DNA from: Serripes groenlandicus
Lineage: Eukaryota > Mollusca > Bivalvia > Cardiida > Cardiidae
NCBI GenBank assembly: GCA_031761405.1
Contig: JASEVX010000001.1
Location: forward strand, 22,711,270 to 22,775,269
Direction: 5' to 3'
DNA: 64,000 nucleotides
Shown here: in pieces, positions 26,903 through 37,699 of the stretch
Layout of the letters: every line of letters starts with the position of its first letter
Position numbering within the stretch: position 1 is the stretch's first letter
Made by a program: the position numbers and the translations under genes
The notes under the pieces: generated by a model
The model's database searches: none
What the model was told of the DNA's origin: nothing
What the model saw: only the letters and a program-made list of their open reading frames with translations

Positions 26903-28072
26903 GTCTTGCCAAAACAAATCATAGAAAAGGAAGGCAAAAAGCTTAAATTTCATCTTTAATTTGTATCTTATACATTCAATAATATTAATAATTCAATCAT
27001 AAAATTCTTTTAAAGTACAGAAGGATCATTGTTATATGTGTAAATGCACTAGCAATCAAAGTTACACAAACCTATGGTCAAAGGGAAGTAATTCAGATCG
27101 GGTTGCTGGGAGGTGCATTTTGTGGAGGGAATTTCAGATGAATATATAAGACTGAAGTTGTCTCCAATTGGACAATAATGATTCTGTTGAAAGTTGAAAG
27201 GTTTTTTTTTTATAAAATTGAGTAACCTCTGACTGATTAATAACCCGAATATAGTTTGCTGTATGATATATTGACACCTGAAGAGCTATTTGCAGAACAT
27301 CCTGTATTTTTTTTAATTGAAAGTAAAGTTCATTGCAGGGTAAAGGTGGACCTCATAAAATGAAAAAATGGTACACCAACTTGTTTACAAGTTATTAAGA
27401 AGTTCTTTAAATGAACTTCCATTTGATACCGGCTTCTGCGTTGTTGGTTTTGTTTGAAATGCACCATAAACCATTGTGCTATAATGGTCATCCATGGAAA
27501 ATGAATTACTTCCCTTTGACCATATATATATACATGTACATCTACGTAAAAATTGAAGACCGAAATCTATAAATATAAATATGGAATTCCCTCTGTGTAA
27601 AGAATTGCACATAGTTAAGTTCAGAACAAAACTACCTATCAATCTTAACAGTTTACACTTAAATATAACCGTTGTTCCACCAAAAACAAATCATAAGACA
27701 TTAACACTGATAAGCCTGTACATATTTGTGGACGGATCTACATCCACACAGCTGGCAAATGTTCAATGGTTGTTTTCGTTAGACAATGCCTTTATAATTT
27801 ATCATAAGAATGAAATAGGCTAAAGAATATATATATTCTGAATACTGGTATAATGTTGAATTCAATATAGTTGTTAAATATATTATACAGGTGGAACATG
27901 GAATGATTTTTGTTCAAAAACAAAATGTCTATGGTTTGTTAAAATAATGTCTTCTTCACTTGATAAATTTATATTTGTAATGTCATTAAAATCTTATTAT
28001 CACATTGAGCGTTTCGACAATTTAACATAAAACTTATTATAAATTTGAAGTAAATTTTTTATTATTTTACAA
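26903..28072. other. AT-rich stretch, no supported gene
   Basis: Open frames of up to 85 codons occur but have AT-driven composition and no motif. GGTCAAAGGGAAGTAATTC near 27076 recurs inverted as GAATTACTTCCCTTTGACC near 27503, so a MITE with long spacing (27070-27525) is possible. Confidence 0.45.
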
Positions 28073-28078
28073 TTTATT
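28073..28078 (-). terminator. Polyadenylation signal for MPDU1
   Basis: TTTATT on the plus strand (AATAAA on the minus strand) lies 25 bp beyond the MPDU1 stop codon. Confidence 0.45.
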
Positions 28079-28102
28079 ATTCCTAATTCTAATCTCCTTT
28101 AA

Positions 28103-28366
28103 TTATGCCTTTTTGGTCTTCTTGTTGGTCTTCTTGGTGGTCATCTTGGTGGTCTTCTTGTTCTTCCTTCCGTAATATATCAGTTGTGAAACGAGAACCG
28201 CATTACATATGGAAGCCACGACGTAAGTCATGACGGTTAGCTGGTCCCCTGTCTCTTGAATAGAGGTGAAAATTCTAGTCATGGATCCCAGGAATATGAG
28301 GACAACAGTGATAGCGGACAGCTGCCCCGTACTTCCGTTACTATAGTTAGTATAGGCCTGGAGTAA
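28103..28366 (-). CDS. MPDU1: MPDU1 terminal coding exon (mannose-P-dolichol utilisation defect 1)
   Basis: On the minus strand, acceptor ATGTTTCAG is followed by [20 protein letters not shown], then [20 protein letters not shown] and a last transmembrane helix, then a Lys/Thr-rich tail ending [14 protein letters not shown] and [11 protein letters not shown] are hallmark sequences of the second PQ-loop repeat of MPDU1, an ER multi-pass protein needed for use of dolichol-phosphate mannose and glucose in N-glycan, O-mannose and GPI-anchor synthesis. The tail has lysines at -3 and -5, fitting a dilysine-type ER signal, and is built from a 12-bp repeat. I could not find the other exons (about 160 residues) on the minus strand upstream to 64 kb; they may be short and hidden, far away, or lost. 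Confidence 0.88.
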   Translation of the reverse strand, partial: LLQAYTNYSNGSTGQLSAITVVLIFLGSMTRIFTSIQETGDQLTVMTYVVASICNAVLVSQLIYYGRKNKKTTKMTTKKTNKKTKKA

Positions 28367-28427
28367 CTGAAACATTAGATAGCAAAACAGATCTAGATAA
28401 GTTTTGTTCTATAGCTTTATTCAACAC

Positions 28428-28503
28428 TTAACCCTTTACCACATACAGACTCTTTCTGATGCCCTGCAGCAGACAATTTAGTAAAACAGTGTGGCAAAAA
28501 GAC
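28428..28503. mobile_element. MITE-1 left-end fragment
   Basis: TTAACCCTTTACCACATACAGAC, GCCCTGCAGCAGACAATTTAG, GTGTGGCAAAAAGAC. About 125 bp before it and again after it, TAGTTAGTATAGGCCTGGAGTAACT-like sequence is repeated (28345 and 28511), so part of the MPDU1 exon start has been duplicated into the intron. Confidence 0.6.
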
Positions 28504-28611
28504 AAAATACTATAGTTGGTAATGGCCTGGAGTAACTTAAACATAAGAAAGCAAAACAGATCTAGATAAGGGGAGTTATTCACATCCTATAACTATTATT
28601 TGACACTTTTA

Positions 28612-28938
28612 AAACCCTTTCACACATACAAACACTTTCTGACACCCTGCCGCAGACAAATTTTCAAGTTTATGCAATAAATGTTCCTTCATTTGTAGTG
28701 AGTTTCCACTTTTTTGTTTTGTTTACATCACTTTCAATGATTTAGTTATATCATGGCATTACCTGGGATAGTTAATACCAGTACTACTGGTCCATCTTTC
28801 CTGACACAAGTCATTCAGTTATAATGTTTACCCCGCAAACCTGAGCGCCAATGAGGATATTGAGTTTCTACACTTTGAATCAAGTTCTTGAAGTCATCTG
28901 CTGCAGATTTATTGTATATAGGAAACAGAAGGTTAAAC
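28612..28938. mobile_element. MITE-1 copy split by a minus-strand SINE-B
   Basis: Left CCCTTTCACACATACAAAC...CCGCAGACAAATTTTC; right AAGTCATCTGCTGCAGATTT...GGAAACAGAAGGTTAAA. Between them, 28722-28862 is SINE-B in reverse (GTTTACATCACTTTCAATG, CTACTGGTCCATCTTTCCTGACAC). Confidence 0.65.
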
Positions 28939-29079
28939 CCTATGATGTTGATATTCAAAATAATCCTCTCATTGGGTTTGGTAGAGCAAGAGAGATAATG
29001 TAAGGAAAGGATCAGTTTTATGGAACTTTAGTATCTCTCGAATAATTTGACCAAGCTCTGTGTTTTGGGTAATAAACAA

Positions 29080-29146
29080 TGTCCTCTTTTTTTAAAGTTG
29101 TCTGTTGTAGATGAGTAAAAAATAACTGTATGTGGGAAAAGGTTAA
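29080..29146. mobile_element. MITE-1 right-end fragment
   Basis: TTTAAAGTTGTCTGTTGTAGATGAG and GTATGTGGGAAAAGGTTAAA. Confidence 0.5.
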
Positions 29147-30410
29147 ATCAATCTGCTTGCAAGTAAAATTATTCAATTCCATATATATCTGAAATATGTT
29201 GTTTGAAAAAAAATGGATAATGAAAGATCTGATCAATATAATTATATTCAATATACATTTTATTGCATAAAACAATAAACAGTTTGTTTATAGCAAATAA
29301 AGAAATTATAAAAAGTACAAACAGAGAAATGGATTTTCCAGAAGAATTTGCAATAATTTAACATTGTTAGTGATCATGTTAAAATTGCTCTATTATAAAA
29401 ATATGATGTATACATTTCTTTAAAACTTTGATATTAGAACGGTTATCAAAGCTGGATCAAACCTTGAACATGTACAGATTCTCAGAGTTATCAATGTTGA
29501 TAACCATTCCTTTTTTTAATTGTTATTGCTCAATTATAAAAGCTTTTGAAAAGGGTACAGGGAGTAAACTATTTTCACTAGAAGCCTGGATAAAAATGTA
29601 TTAAGTGTTAAAGTAAGACAACTCCCCACAACATAATTGTTTCAAGTTTAGTTGCTTCTTTCAAAACATGTACCTGCTGAGATTTGATCTTAAAACTCTT
29701 GTTAGACCAGGTGTTTTACCATTAAATTACAGTATAGATTTTTATTTTGAGCAGCAGTTCATGAAAATATGTGTAATTTTATTACCAGTAAAGTATAAGA
29801 TTTTTTTTGTTACAATGAATGTATACCAATTTAAATTTTACCATTTCTATATTGTATAGATTATACAATTTCACACAGAAAAATGGATTTCACAATAAAT
29901 TACATAGAAAACAGATACATTTCTGTGGTATTTCAGTTATATCAGAGGACAGAACACTTATGTGAGGTCACTGGGTGACTAATATAACTGACATTAATTA
30001 TGGACTGCCTTATAGCCTTTTTCTGTTGAAAAACAGATTAAGTTTTCTTTATTTTTCAACCAAAATGTTTATACAAATTTATTTTAATAAAAATTATTTT
30101 GAGTGTTTGTTGAATTTTAAAAGAGATTGATCCTCTTTATCTACAGATTTCAATGCTCAGTTTCAACTTTGATTTTACCTTATTTGAGTTTGATATAGTT
30201 AGTGTACATTGCCCTGTTTCATAGACGGACCTAAATCAGTGACCGTAAAAGGCTTTTATTTTGCATTTGCTCTTCAATTTGAAGAGTTCTATGACATCAT
30301 ATTGGTTGTTGTGCTCCCAAGTATGAAAATAGTGCTGTCAATAGATGTTGAATCTTTTTTAAATGTTGTTTGAATACATACATGCAGAGTATTTAAAATA
30401 ACCTAGTGAA
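29147..30410. other. AT-rich stretch, no gene seen
   Basis: Around 70 percent A+T, with no exon-like segment, no long open frame with a motif and no clear repeat. Confidence 0.5.
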
Positions 30411-30439
30411 AATAATGTTTAAATTCTTAGTACCAAGTT

Positions 30440-31000
30440 TGTCCAATCTGATCAATAAACACATTTTGGAAAAAAAAAAAAGAAAAAGGAAACTACTAGA
30501 AATTCAGCCTGTTGAAAGAAAAGTAATGTGTTTTACTGATAGCCCCCATATGACATCATTTCTTTTAAACAATCATGACTCATTTGAGTTTTATCAATAA
30601 ACAAATTTTGGTTAAAAAAAGGATGAATCTACTAGAAATGCAGCCTGTTGAAAGACAAGTAATGTTTTACTGATAGTCCACATATATATGACATCATTTC
30701 TTTAAAACAATGGACTCATTTGAGTTAATTTGATCAATAAACATTTTGGATAAAAAAAAGATAAATCTACTAGAAATTCAGCCTGTTGAAAGAAAAGTAA
30801 TGTGTTTTATTGATAGCCCACATATGACACCATTCCTTTAAAACAATGGACTCATTTGAGTTTGATCAATAAACAAATTTTGGATAAAAAAAAGATGAAA
30901 CTACTAGAAATTCAGCCTGTTGAAAGAAAAGTTATGTGTTTTACTGATAGTCCACATATAACATCATTTCTTTAAAACAATAGACTCATTTGAAGGCATG
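30440..31000. repeat. Tandem repeat of about 120 bp, 4-5 units
   Basis: Units contain TGATCAATAAACAAATTTTGG, an A-rich tract, CTACTAGAAATTCAGCCTG, TTGAAAGAAAAGTAATGTG, TTTTACTGATAG and CACATATGACATCATTTC. Small indels distinguish units. Confidence 0.9.
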
Positions 31001-31299
31001 AAAGTGTTTTCCTCTCTTCCAGGTTGGAGGATATATGGCCTAAGACATTTACTATGTATATCCCAAAACCAGGGTGAACTGATTCTGGTACTTTCATGAT
31101 TTGACAAAGACTAGGTCATAGACATAAACTGTTAAACTGTACGATGTAAAAAAATAATGTAAATTGAAGGCAAATAATTTGAAATTGACTGTAGTTTTGT
31201 TTGTTTGCTACATTTACTGCAATATATAGATAAAAGTCTTAAAGTCAATACAACTATACAGTCGAAGATATGATAGTTTAGCTATTTTCTTGAGTGGAG

Positions 31300-32110
31300 T
31301 CAACATTTGACAAGACGGCTTCGGCTTCAAATGACAGATACAGACAAAAACAATACACACCATGTGACGTCACGCGATGTGACGAAAGCATCGGGGAATG
31401 TTCCCAACAGATACTAACAAATAATTTAGAAATGAAGTTATATTTTTAAGCAAATTATTGATATAATAAATAGCTTACCTTGAAATGAAGCTATGCCGAT
31501 ACAGAAACAGAATTGTTCGTCCTTTTCAGTTAAAATAATATCCGAGGCCAGTGTAACGAAACACGGACGATAACTTCCGTTGACATATTTACAATCATTT
31601 TCAAGTGTTTATTGCTTCTCTATAGTGCAAATTAAGATATAAAATCCATGAAATAATGATGACAGGTACAACAGAATAGTCGACTTAGCCTTCATAAAGT
31701 CCTTCCAGTGAATGAAATCCATTTGTGACGAGTCAAACTATCTTTTCCTACCATTCCTGTCGTTTTCCTTTTGTTATTTATTTATTACATGCCTTACAAT
31801 GACGTTACTTTTCGTTACAATGACGTCACATTTGGATGTGTTTACTTCCGGTTGAGAAAATATTATTTTAAAAATAGAAAACGAGTGCAATTACACGCAA
31901 ATTATCACATATCAGATTCCTTGTTTTCATTCCATTATCGAGAAGGAATTTAATTTAATTTTTCTCTCTAGTTCTAAGTATTTTTTTATTTGTCAAAACA
32001 TGCGAATATCGTGTTTGTGGATTTTACCGGTTACGAAATGAATAGGTTACGATAATTTGTCCGTCCAGTAAGACCGGAAGCAAAATGGCCGAAAAAAAGT
32101 GCTATGGGGT
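31300..32110. promoter_or_regulatory. Promoter-like region with two CRE sites and an ETS/YY1-like pair
   Basis: Perfect TGACGTCA palindromes at 31365-31372 and 31821-31828. ACCGGAAG (ETS type) at 32073 is followed by CAAAATGGCCG (YY1/initiator-like) at 32081. A short open frame MAEKKCYGVEI starts at 32085 and stops. Such combinations are common at broadly expressed animal promoters. Transcripts could run left (donor at 31478) and right; this is inference. Confidence 0.4.
31479..31607 (-). CDS. Candidate minus-strand exon with strong donor
   Basis: On the minus strand a frame open from about 31607 reads TLENDCKYVNGSYRPCFV, then LASDIILTEKDEQFCFCIGI and ASFQ, and ends at AAG|GTAAGC. There is no in-frame ATG, so it would need an upstream exon, or it is noncoding first-exon sequence. 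No family recognised. Confidence 0.25.
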
Positions 32111-32482
32111 TGAGATTTGATATGTGAAAAACAGTAAGATTGTACTGAATTCTCGTTGTTTTGATCTCGTATGATGTGTTCGTACGTGTAACCTATAGGC
32201 GTGCTTCGCTCGAGCTTTCACACGTATTATTTACAATTATTGTTCATAAGATCTCTTATAAATGTTAAAGAATTTGTTCTTTTCCTATAATGCTTTCAGT
32301 CGTCGTTTTCAAATCTCGTCTAAATTGCATTATTTTCTTTTGATCAATATTATGGGGGAAAGGAAAATGATATAATTTGTGTTGTGTGTAACATTGTGTT
32401 CTACTCTATGAGGATCAAAAGTACGAGGAAAATGAATCATCCACCCTTAAGTTATAATAAGTTAACACTATTACTAGTTTCA

Positions 32483-32519
32483 AACAGAGACATATAAACA
32501 CGGTTTATATGTCTCTGTT
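32483..32519. other. Perfect 17-bp hairpin with 3-base loop
   Basis: AACAGAGACATATAAAC-ACG-GTTTATATGTCTCTGTT. No transposon family is recognised around it. Confidence 0.7.
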
Positions 32520-32723
32520 ACAAAGTAACTATTTCTTTCCACATGTAATAAAATGCTATGCTTGGAATGTAAAATGCAAAAGTTGCTTTTTGTAACATTT
32601 GGGCGAAAAGTTCAGACACGTCTGAGACTGTGCACCCTAATCTTCACTTTACGCAGATCAATTAAGACTTCAAATTGCCAGACGGAACTCAAAAAGCATT
32701 AAATTATAATCAAATTATAGCTA

Positions 32724-33103
32724 AACCCTTTCCCTCATACGACAATTCTGCAGCAGACGACTTTGAACATATTTTGTCAAAAATTAGAAAATCTCTAAAA
32801 CTGAATGGATAACCTACGACTAAAAGTGGAAAACATTGTGGCAAAAGTAGAAATTGCTCGTTTTGAGCAATTTCTTCTTTTGTCACTATGTTTTCAAAAA
32901 AGCCGTCTGCTGCAGAGGCGTCATAAAGCGTCTATATGAGGGAAATGGATAATGAACTTATACTGGTAGTTTATTCTTTCTTTGCTCGTTTTGAGCAATT
33001 TCTTCTTTTGCCACTATGTTTTCAAAACGCCGTCTGCTGCAGAGGCGTCATAAAGCGTCTATATGAGGGAAAGGGTTAAAGAACTTATACTGGTAGTTTA
33101 TAC
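32724..33103. mobile_element. MITE-1 copy with a 128-bp tandem duplication of its right half and flank
   Basis: A complete MITE-1 (CCCTTTCCCTCATACG to CTATATGAGGGAAATGGATAA, 32724-32950) is followed by GAACTTATACTGGTAGTTTA. From GCTCGTTTTGAGCAATTTC the right half, right end and the same flanking 20 bp appear again at 32982-33103. Confidence 0.8.
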
Positions 33104-33161
33104 TTTCAGTGCACCATGGAGTGTTTTGAGAAATTATAAATTCTCCCTTTCACTGTTGCAG

Positions 33162-33311
33162 CACGAACTGTCTCACCTGCGATCACGGTATTGTTTGCCT
33201 TTCAGTTATCAAAATGTTCCAAAACTGGTATTACGTGAGAAAATGAGGTCGCCCGACTTTGAGCATGCATGGAAGAGTCGACTTAAGGAAAGTCAACGCA
33301 GAAAGAGTTAA
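33162..33311 (+). CDS. Unidentified terminal coding exon
   Basis: Acceptor CTCCCTTTCACTGTTGCAG, then 49 codons and TAA in phase 0: HELSHLRSRYCLPFSYQNVP, KLVLREKMRSPDFEHAWKSR and LKESQRRKS. Composition and charge pattern look like a real basic C-terminus. I do not recognise the family. The possible promoter at 31.8-32.1 kb on the same strand could drive it, but the other exons were not found. Confidence 0.4.
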   Translation, partial: HELSHLRSRYCLPFSYQNVPKLVLREKMRSPDFEHAWKSRLKESQRRKS

Positions 33312-34018
33312 GTTTTTTTTCAAGAAGCAAAGCTCGTAAGTTGTGTGGCATAAATATGTTCAGATAAAAACAAATAGCTTGAACCCTATTTTCACATGCA
33401 TTATTGTGTTCATTACCAGCTATTGTTTTTGTTCAGGAAACCGTTTTGGGTTTCCTTTCTTTTTAAAAACAGAAGAATGAAACAAAACTATCGAACTTGT
33501 CCCATCGACATGTACCTTCGTATAATCTTACTTCGTTCAAGTTGTATCATGGATTTATACCAAGCCGATTTCAACAATAATGTCGTTAGTTAAATTCCGT
33601 GCCTGGAAGTTTACATGTGAGGTACACTAGGTAGGTCCAAGCCGATTTCAACAAGAACTCCCTAAGTGGACGGTTTACATGTGAGGTACAGGTAGGTTCA
33701 CCAAGATACTTCGTGTTTTTATTTGTCTTGATGGGATAACTCGACAACGAACAATAACCTGATCTTGGTCATTGTGTAAAGATAAATAATATCATTGTGA
33801 CGTATAATTCAATGAAACTCAATCTATCTTAAACCAGACATAAACTTCGCTGCAGTAGCCAACGCTCGTACATATATGATGACTGCCTTATGCAGGTCGT
33901 CTCAGATTGACATTTACATCAGCCAATGAAATTGTCACCTACACAATTGTTAGGTATCAACAGGGGAGATAACCCAAATAAATAAACGAGAGAGAGAAGC
34001 AGTGATCGCTGAGTTATA

Positions 34019-34641
34019 AATGCAGTTAAGAACATCATGAAATTGACAATCTGAGCGGAACGTGATTGGATCGTGAGCGTGATTGGAACGAAGTTGGAAC
34101 GCTTTATGAGCGGAACGGAATTTTGCGCTCTGAACGAAACAATCATAATGAACGAAACAATCCAATCACAGGAATGCTTCGCTCAATCTGAGCGGAACGG
34201 AAAAAAGCAATCACAATGTTATGATTGAGTGAACGCTTTACGAGCGGAATGGAACGTGAGCGGAGCGGAACATTACGGAACGGAGCGGAGCGTGAACGGT
34301 AGATTTGTCAATTTCAAGATGTTCTTACAGTTTAGAACATCATGTAATTGACAATCTGAGCGGAACGTGATTGGATCGTGAGCGTGATTGGAACGAAGTT
34401 GGAACGCTTTATGAGCGGAACGGAATTTTGCGCTCTGAACGAAACAATCATTATGAACGAAACAATCCAATCACATGAATGCTTCGCTCAATATGAGCGG
34501 AACGGAAAAAAGCAATCCCAATGTTATGATTGAGTGAACGCTTTATGAGCGGAATGGAACGTGAGCGGAGCGGAACGGAACGGAATGGAGCGGAGCGTGA
34601 ACGGTAAATTTGTCAATTTCAAGATGTTCTTAACTGCCAGT
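34019..34641. mobile_element. Dimer of a TIR element rich in GAGCGGAACG
   Basis: Two tandem units of about 310 bp (34019-34330, 34331-34641). Each is bounded by TTAAGAACATCATGAAATTGACAA-type and TTGTCAATTTCAAGATGTTCTTAA-type inverted ends of about 25 bp. Inside, GAGCGGAACG and GGAGCGGAGCG occur many times. Outer flank GCAGTTAAG / CTTAACTGC also pairs. Non-autonomous; no transposase. Confidence 0.85.
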
Positions 34642-34931
34642 GCACCACTGTCTTCTACGCAATATGCATTGCAATGAAATACGGCTGTAAACGGTGTCAA
34701 CCTCCAATCAATGAAACTTTTCAAAATATGCCAGCAAGATAATGGGAGATTTTTAAGGTTAATGTAGATCTAAGTGTTTCTTGTTGTTACGCTTTTTAAA
34801 GATATATAATCATATATACACTCGTGCCTATTGTTTGTAAATAATAACAATCAGGTGCAATTTCCTTTACCTTTTGTTTATTTCAATACACAACTTTATA
34901 AATGCCTTACTATTTTCCTTATTATACTTAT

Positions 34932-35088
34932 TAAAACATTGTGGCAAAAGTATAAATCGATCATAAATGAGCAAATTCTTCTTTTGCCATAACGTTTTCA
35001 ACTTTATTCAATGATTGTTCTTTCATTTATAGTGAGACTCCATACCTTTGACTTAGTCTTTTCAAAGTTGTTTGACGCATATATAAAT
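34932..35088. mobile_element. MITE-1 right part
   Basis: AAAACATTGTGGCAAAAG, a diverged core, TTGCCATAACGTTTTCAAC, TTTTCAAAGTTGTTTGACGC. It abuts the 3' end of the L1/Tx1-like element. Confidence 0.55.
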
Positions 35089-35089
35089 G

Positions 35090-37258
35090 AGTTGTAGTGG
35101 ATTTGCAAGAAACTATATATCTTTTGAAATTTAACAACATCGTATCTACTTTATAATCAGAATTACATGTACCTATAAGAACTTTAGCGCTATTTATTTG
35201 TATTAATGGGTCTATTTCTCTTACCATTGATATTAAATGTTGTAGAATTGGTTTAACCTTTTCACATTCATAAAATAAATGGAGTAGCGTTTCTTCTCTT
35301 TTATTACAAAAAGAGCATATGTTACTTGGCTTAAGATTCATTTTTTGTAGGAGGGAATTAGTGGGGAAAAATCTATGAACAATTTTCGTTTGCATCCATT
35401 GAATATATGAATCTTTAGTACATTTAAACGTGTTCCCGTATCTCTCTCTCCAATTAAAGTGTATATTAGGGTAAAGAGATTCCCATTTCTTTTGACTAGT
35501 AGGAGTTTCCTCGTTACTAGTAAGTGTTTTATAAATTAATTTATTTGTATCTTTATTATTAAGAATTTCCTTATAAACGTTTGAACTGTTTTCAATAAAC
35601 CATAATACACTAAAAAGTTAAATTTTTTACCTAAAATGGCCTCAATATTTTTCTAAGCTGATAAAATTCCCATTGTTATACATTAGATCTCTCACCATTC
35701 TAAATCCTCTATCATACAATTCTTTGATATATATAACTTTCGAATTGATTTTAAAATGTTCATTGTAGAACAAAGGCATGTTTAATATCTTATCCCAAGA
35801 GTTGGTTTTAATTTTGTTTATGTATTCTATGTACGATTTTAATACGTCAATCCAAAAATCGTTTTTCACGGTTTTTGAAGTTAGTTCACTAAAGATTTTT
35901 TCTAAATTAATTATTTTTCTTACGTCAAATAAATTGTATATCATTTCATAGCATTTGTTATTTTAACAAGTTATTAAGTTCTTTACACTGTTTAGCCATT
36001 TTAATTTCATGCTAGAGATAAAACTTTTGATATCTATCATTTTTAAACCCCCTTCCTCAAAACCTTTAATGAAAATTGTTTGTTTTATTTTAGCTCTTCC
36101 ATCCCAAACGAATATATACAGCGTTTCATTTAAGTTTTTTATAATGTCTGCTTTTGGAGACGGAAGGCTAATAAATAAATGTGTTAAAATTGGAATAAGG
36201 AGTGATTTTACGACTGTTATTCTACCAATAGGTGTTAATTTCCTTCTTTTCCAATAAGATATACATTTAGAAAGGCTTTTATGTTTTGGCTCAAAATTTA
36301 AATCATTCATTTTGTTAAGGTTCACGTCAAAAATAATGCCCAGTAACTTAAACTGCGTTTCTCCCCAGGTTAATTTCCACTTTGTTTTTATTGAGTGTAT
36401 ACTATATTTGCGCGATCCAATCCAGATAAGCTTTGTTTTATCGAAATTACATTTTAATCCCGATATAATAGAGAATGTATTCAGAACTTTTAAAACACTT
36501 TTCAATAAATTTTCTGTCCCGTCTAAGAGCAAAGTGGTGTCATCAGCAAATTGACTAATGAGATATTCCGTTTCCTTTATTTGTATACCTTTAATGTCTT
36601 TGCATTGTTTTATTTTGATACTTAAAATTTCCGAGCACAGGATGAAGATATAAGCCGAAACGGGGTCCCCTTGGCGACAGCTCCTTTTAACAGTAAAGAA
36701 TTCCGACAGGAAGCCATTTAACTGAACGCTTACCTGAGTATTGTATAAAAATTATTGTATCCACGTTTTGAACATAGGACCAAATTTAAAGTAATCAAGA
36801 GTTTTTGAGATAAAATCAAAAGAAACAGAATCGAAGGCTTTTTCAAAATCGATTAGCATCAGAAGTCCTGGAATATTATTGTCTTCACAATATTTCATCA
36901 CATCATAGACCAATCGAGTATTTTCTCCTATAAAACGCCCTTTTAGAAAACCAGTTTGGTCATTTGAGATTAACTCGTCCAGTACTGTTTTTAGTCTGTT
37001 TGCTATTGTTCCCGAAACTAATTTGTACAATACATTTAATAGGGTTATAGGTCTCCAATTTTTTAAGAACTGTTTAGGTTTATTAGCTTTAGGGATACAT
37101 ATAATTATTCCGGATTTGATATTACTTGAAAATGAGTCGTTAATATATGCATAGTTTAGACATCTTACAACAAAATGACCAATTTTGGACCAGAATACTT
37201 TATAAAAATTTGCCGTAAATCCATCACATCCGGGACTTTTGTCATTATTCATATTTTT
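35090..37258 (-). pseudogene. Element 2 reverse transcriptase and C-terminal region
   Basis: RT motifs are spread over one reading frame that is interrupted only by in-frame stops: TAA at 36752-36754 (after KTWIQ), TAA at 35963-35965 (after LITC) and TGA at 35642-35644 (after LEKY), followed near 35620 by two further stops. No frameshift is needed to connect motifs 1 to 7: NWRPI, QTGFLKGR, DFEKAFDS, QGDPVSAYIFILCSEIL, QFADD, KTKLIWIGS. The C-terminal part has CSFCNK...HLFYEC. The copy decays by substitution. Confidence 0.85.
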
Positions 37259-37695
37259 TAAACAGAACAGAACATAAGTTTATTGATTTGATCTTAAATC
37301 CAGATCATCATCGTACAAACATATTAACATAACATATCCTACGTGAATGTGTAAAAAAAAATACAAAATTACAGAACACAAAAGTAAATAATAATCTCTC
37401 GAATTATCCTCCCTAAGATCTTAAAATGGAGGTTGAACGTACATGCAGTACATTTATTCAATACATCTAACTATAACAATTGCTATTACTTAAAAAATTC
37501 GAACGGTGTTTTATGACAGTTTAACAAGGTACACTTTACTAATCATTAAGTGAACTACGCAAAGCAAGTGCTTCATAAACATATTTTCCTAGGTTTTTGA
37601 TAATACATTTGTTTGAAGATTGCATCATTTCTATAAATTTATGCACACTTGGTCGTTTAAAGTATAAGTTACTTGTTGTTAATTTAAAAGTTAAA
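37256..37695 (-). mobile_element. Insertion nested in the RT of element 2
   Basis: The RT reads ...LNGFIAKQF and then breaks at about 37690; it resumes at KNMNNDKSPGCDG at about 37258. The roughly 435 bp between are AT-rich and non-coding. On the minus strand they end in ATAAACTTATGTTCTGTTCTG, a simple-repeat-like tail of (TTCTG)n type. It is probably the 3' end of another LINE. Confidence 0.65.
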
Positions 37696-37699
37696 ATTG

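Noticed and set aside
32085..32120. First exon with start MAEKKCYG
   Set aside because: The frame stops after 11 codons, and the only possible donor (GGG|GTTGAG) is weak.
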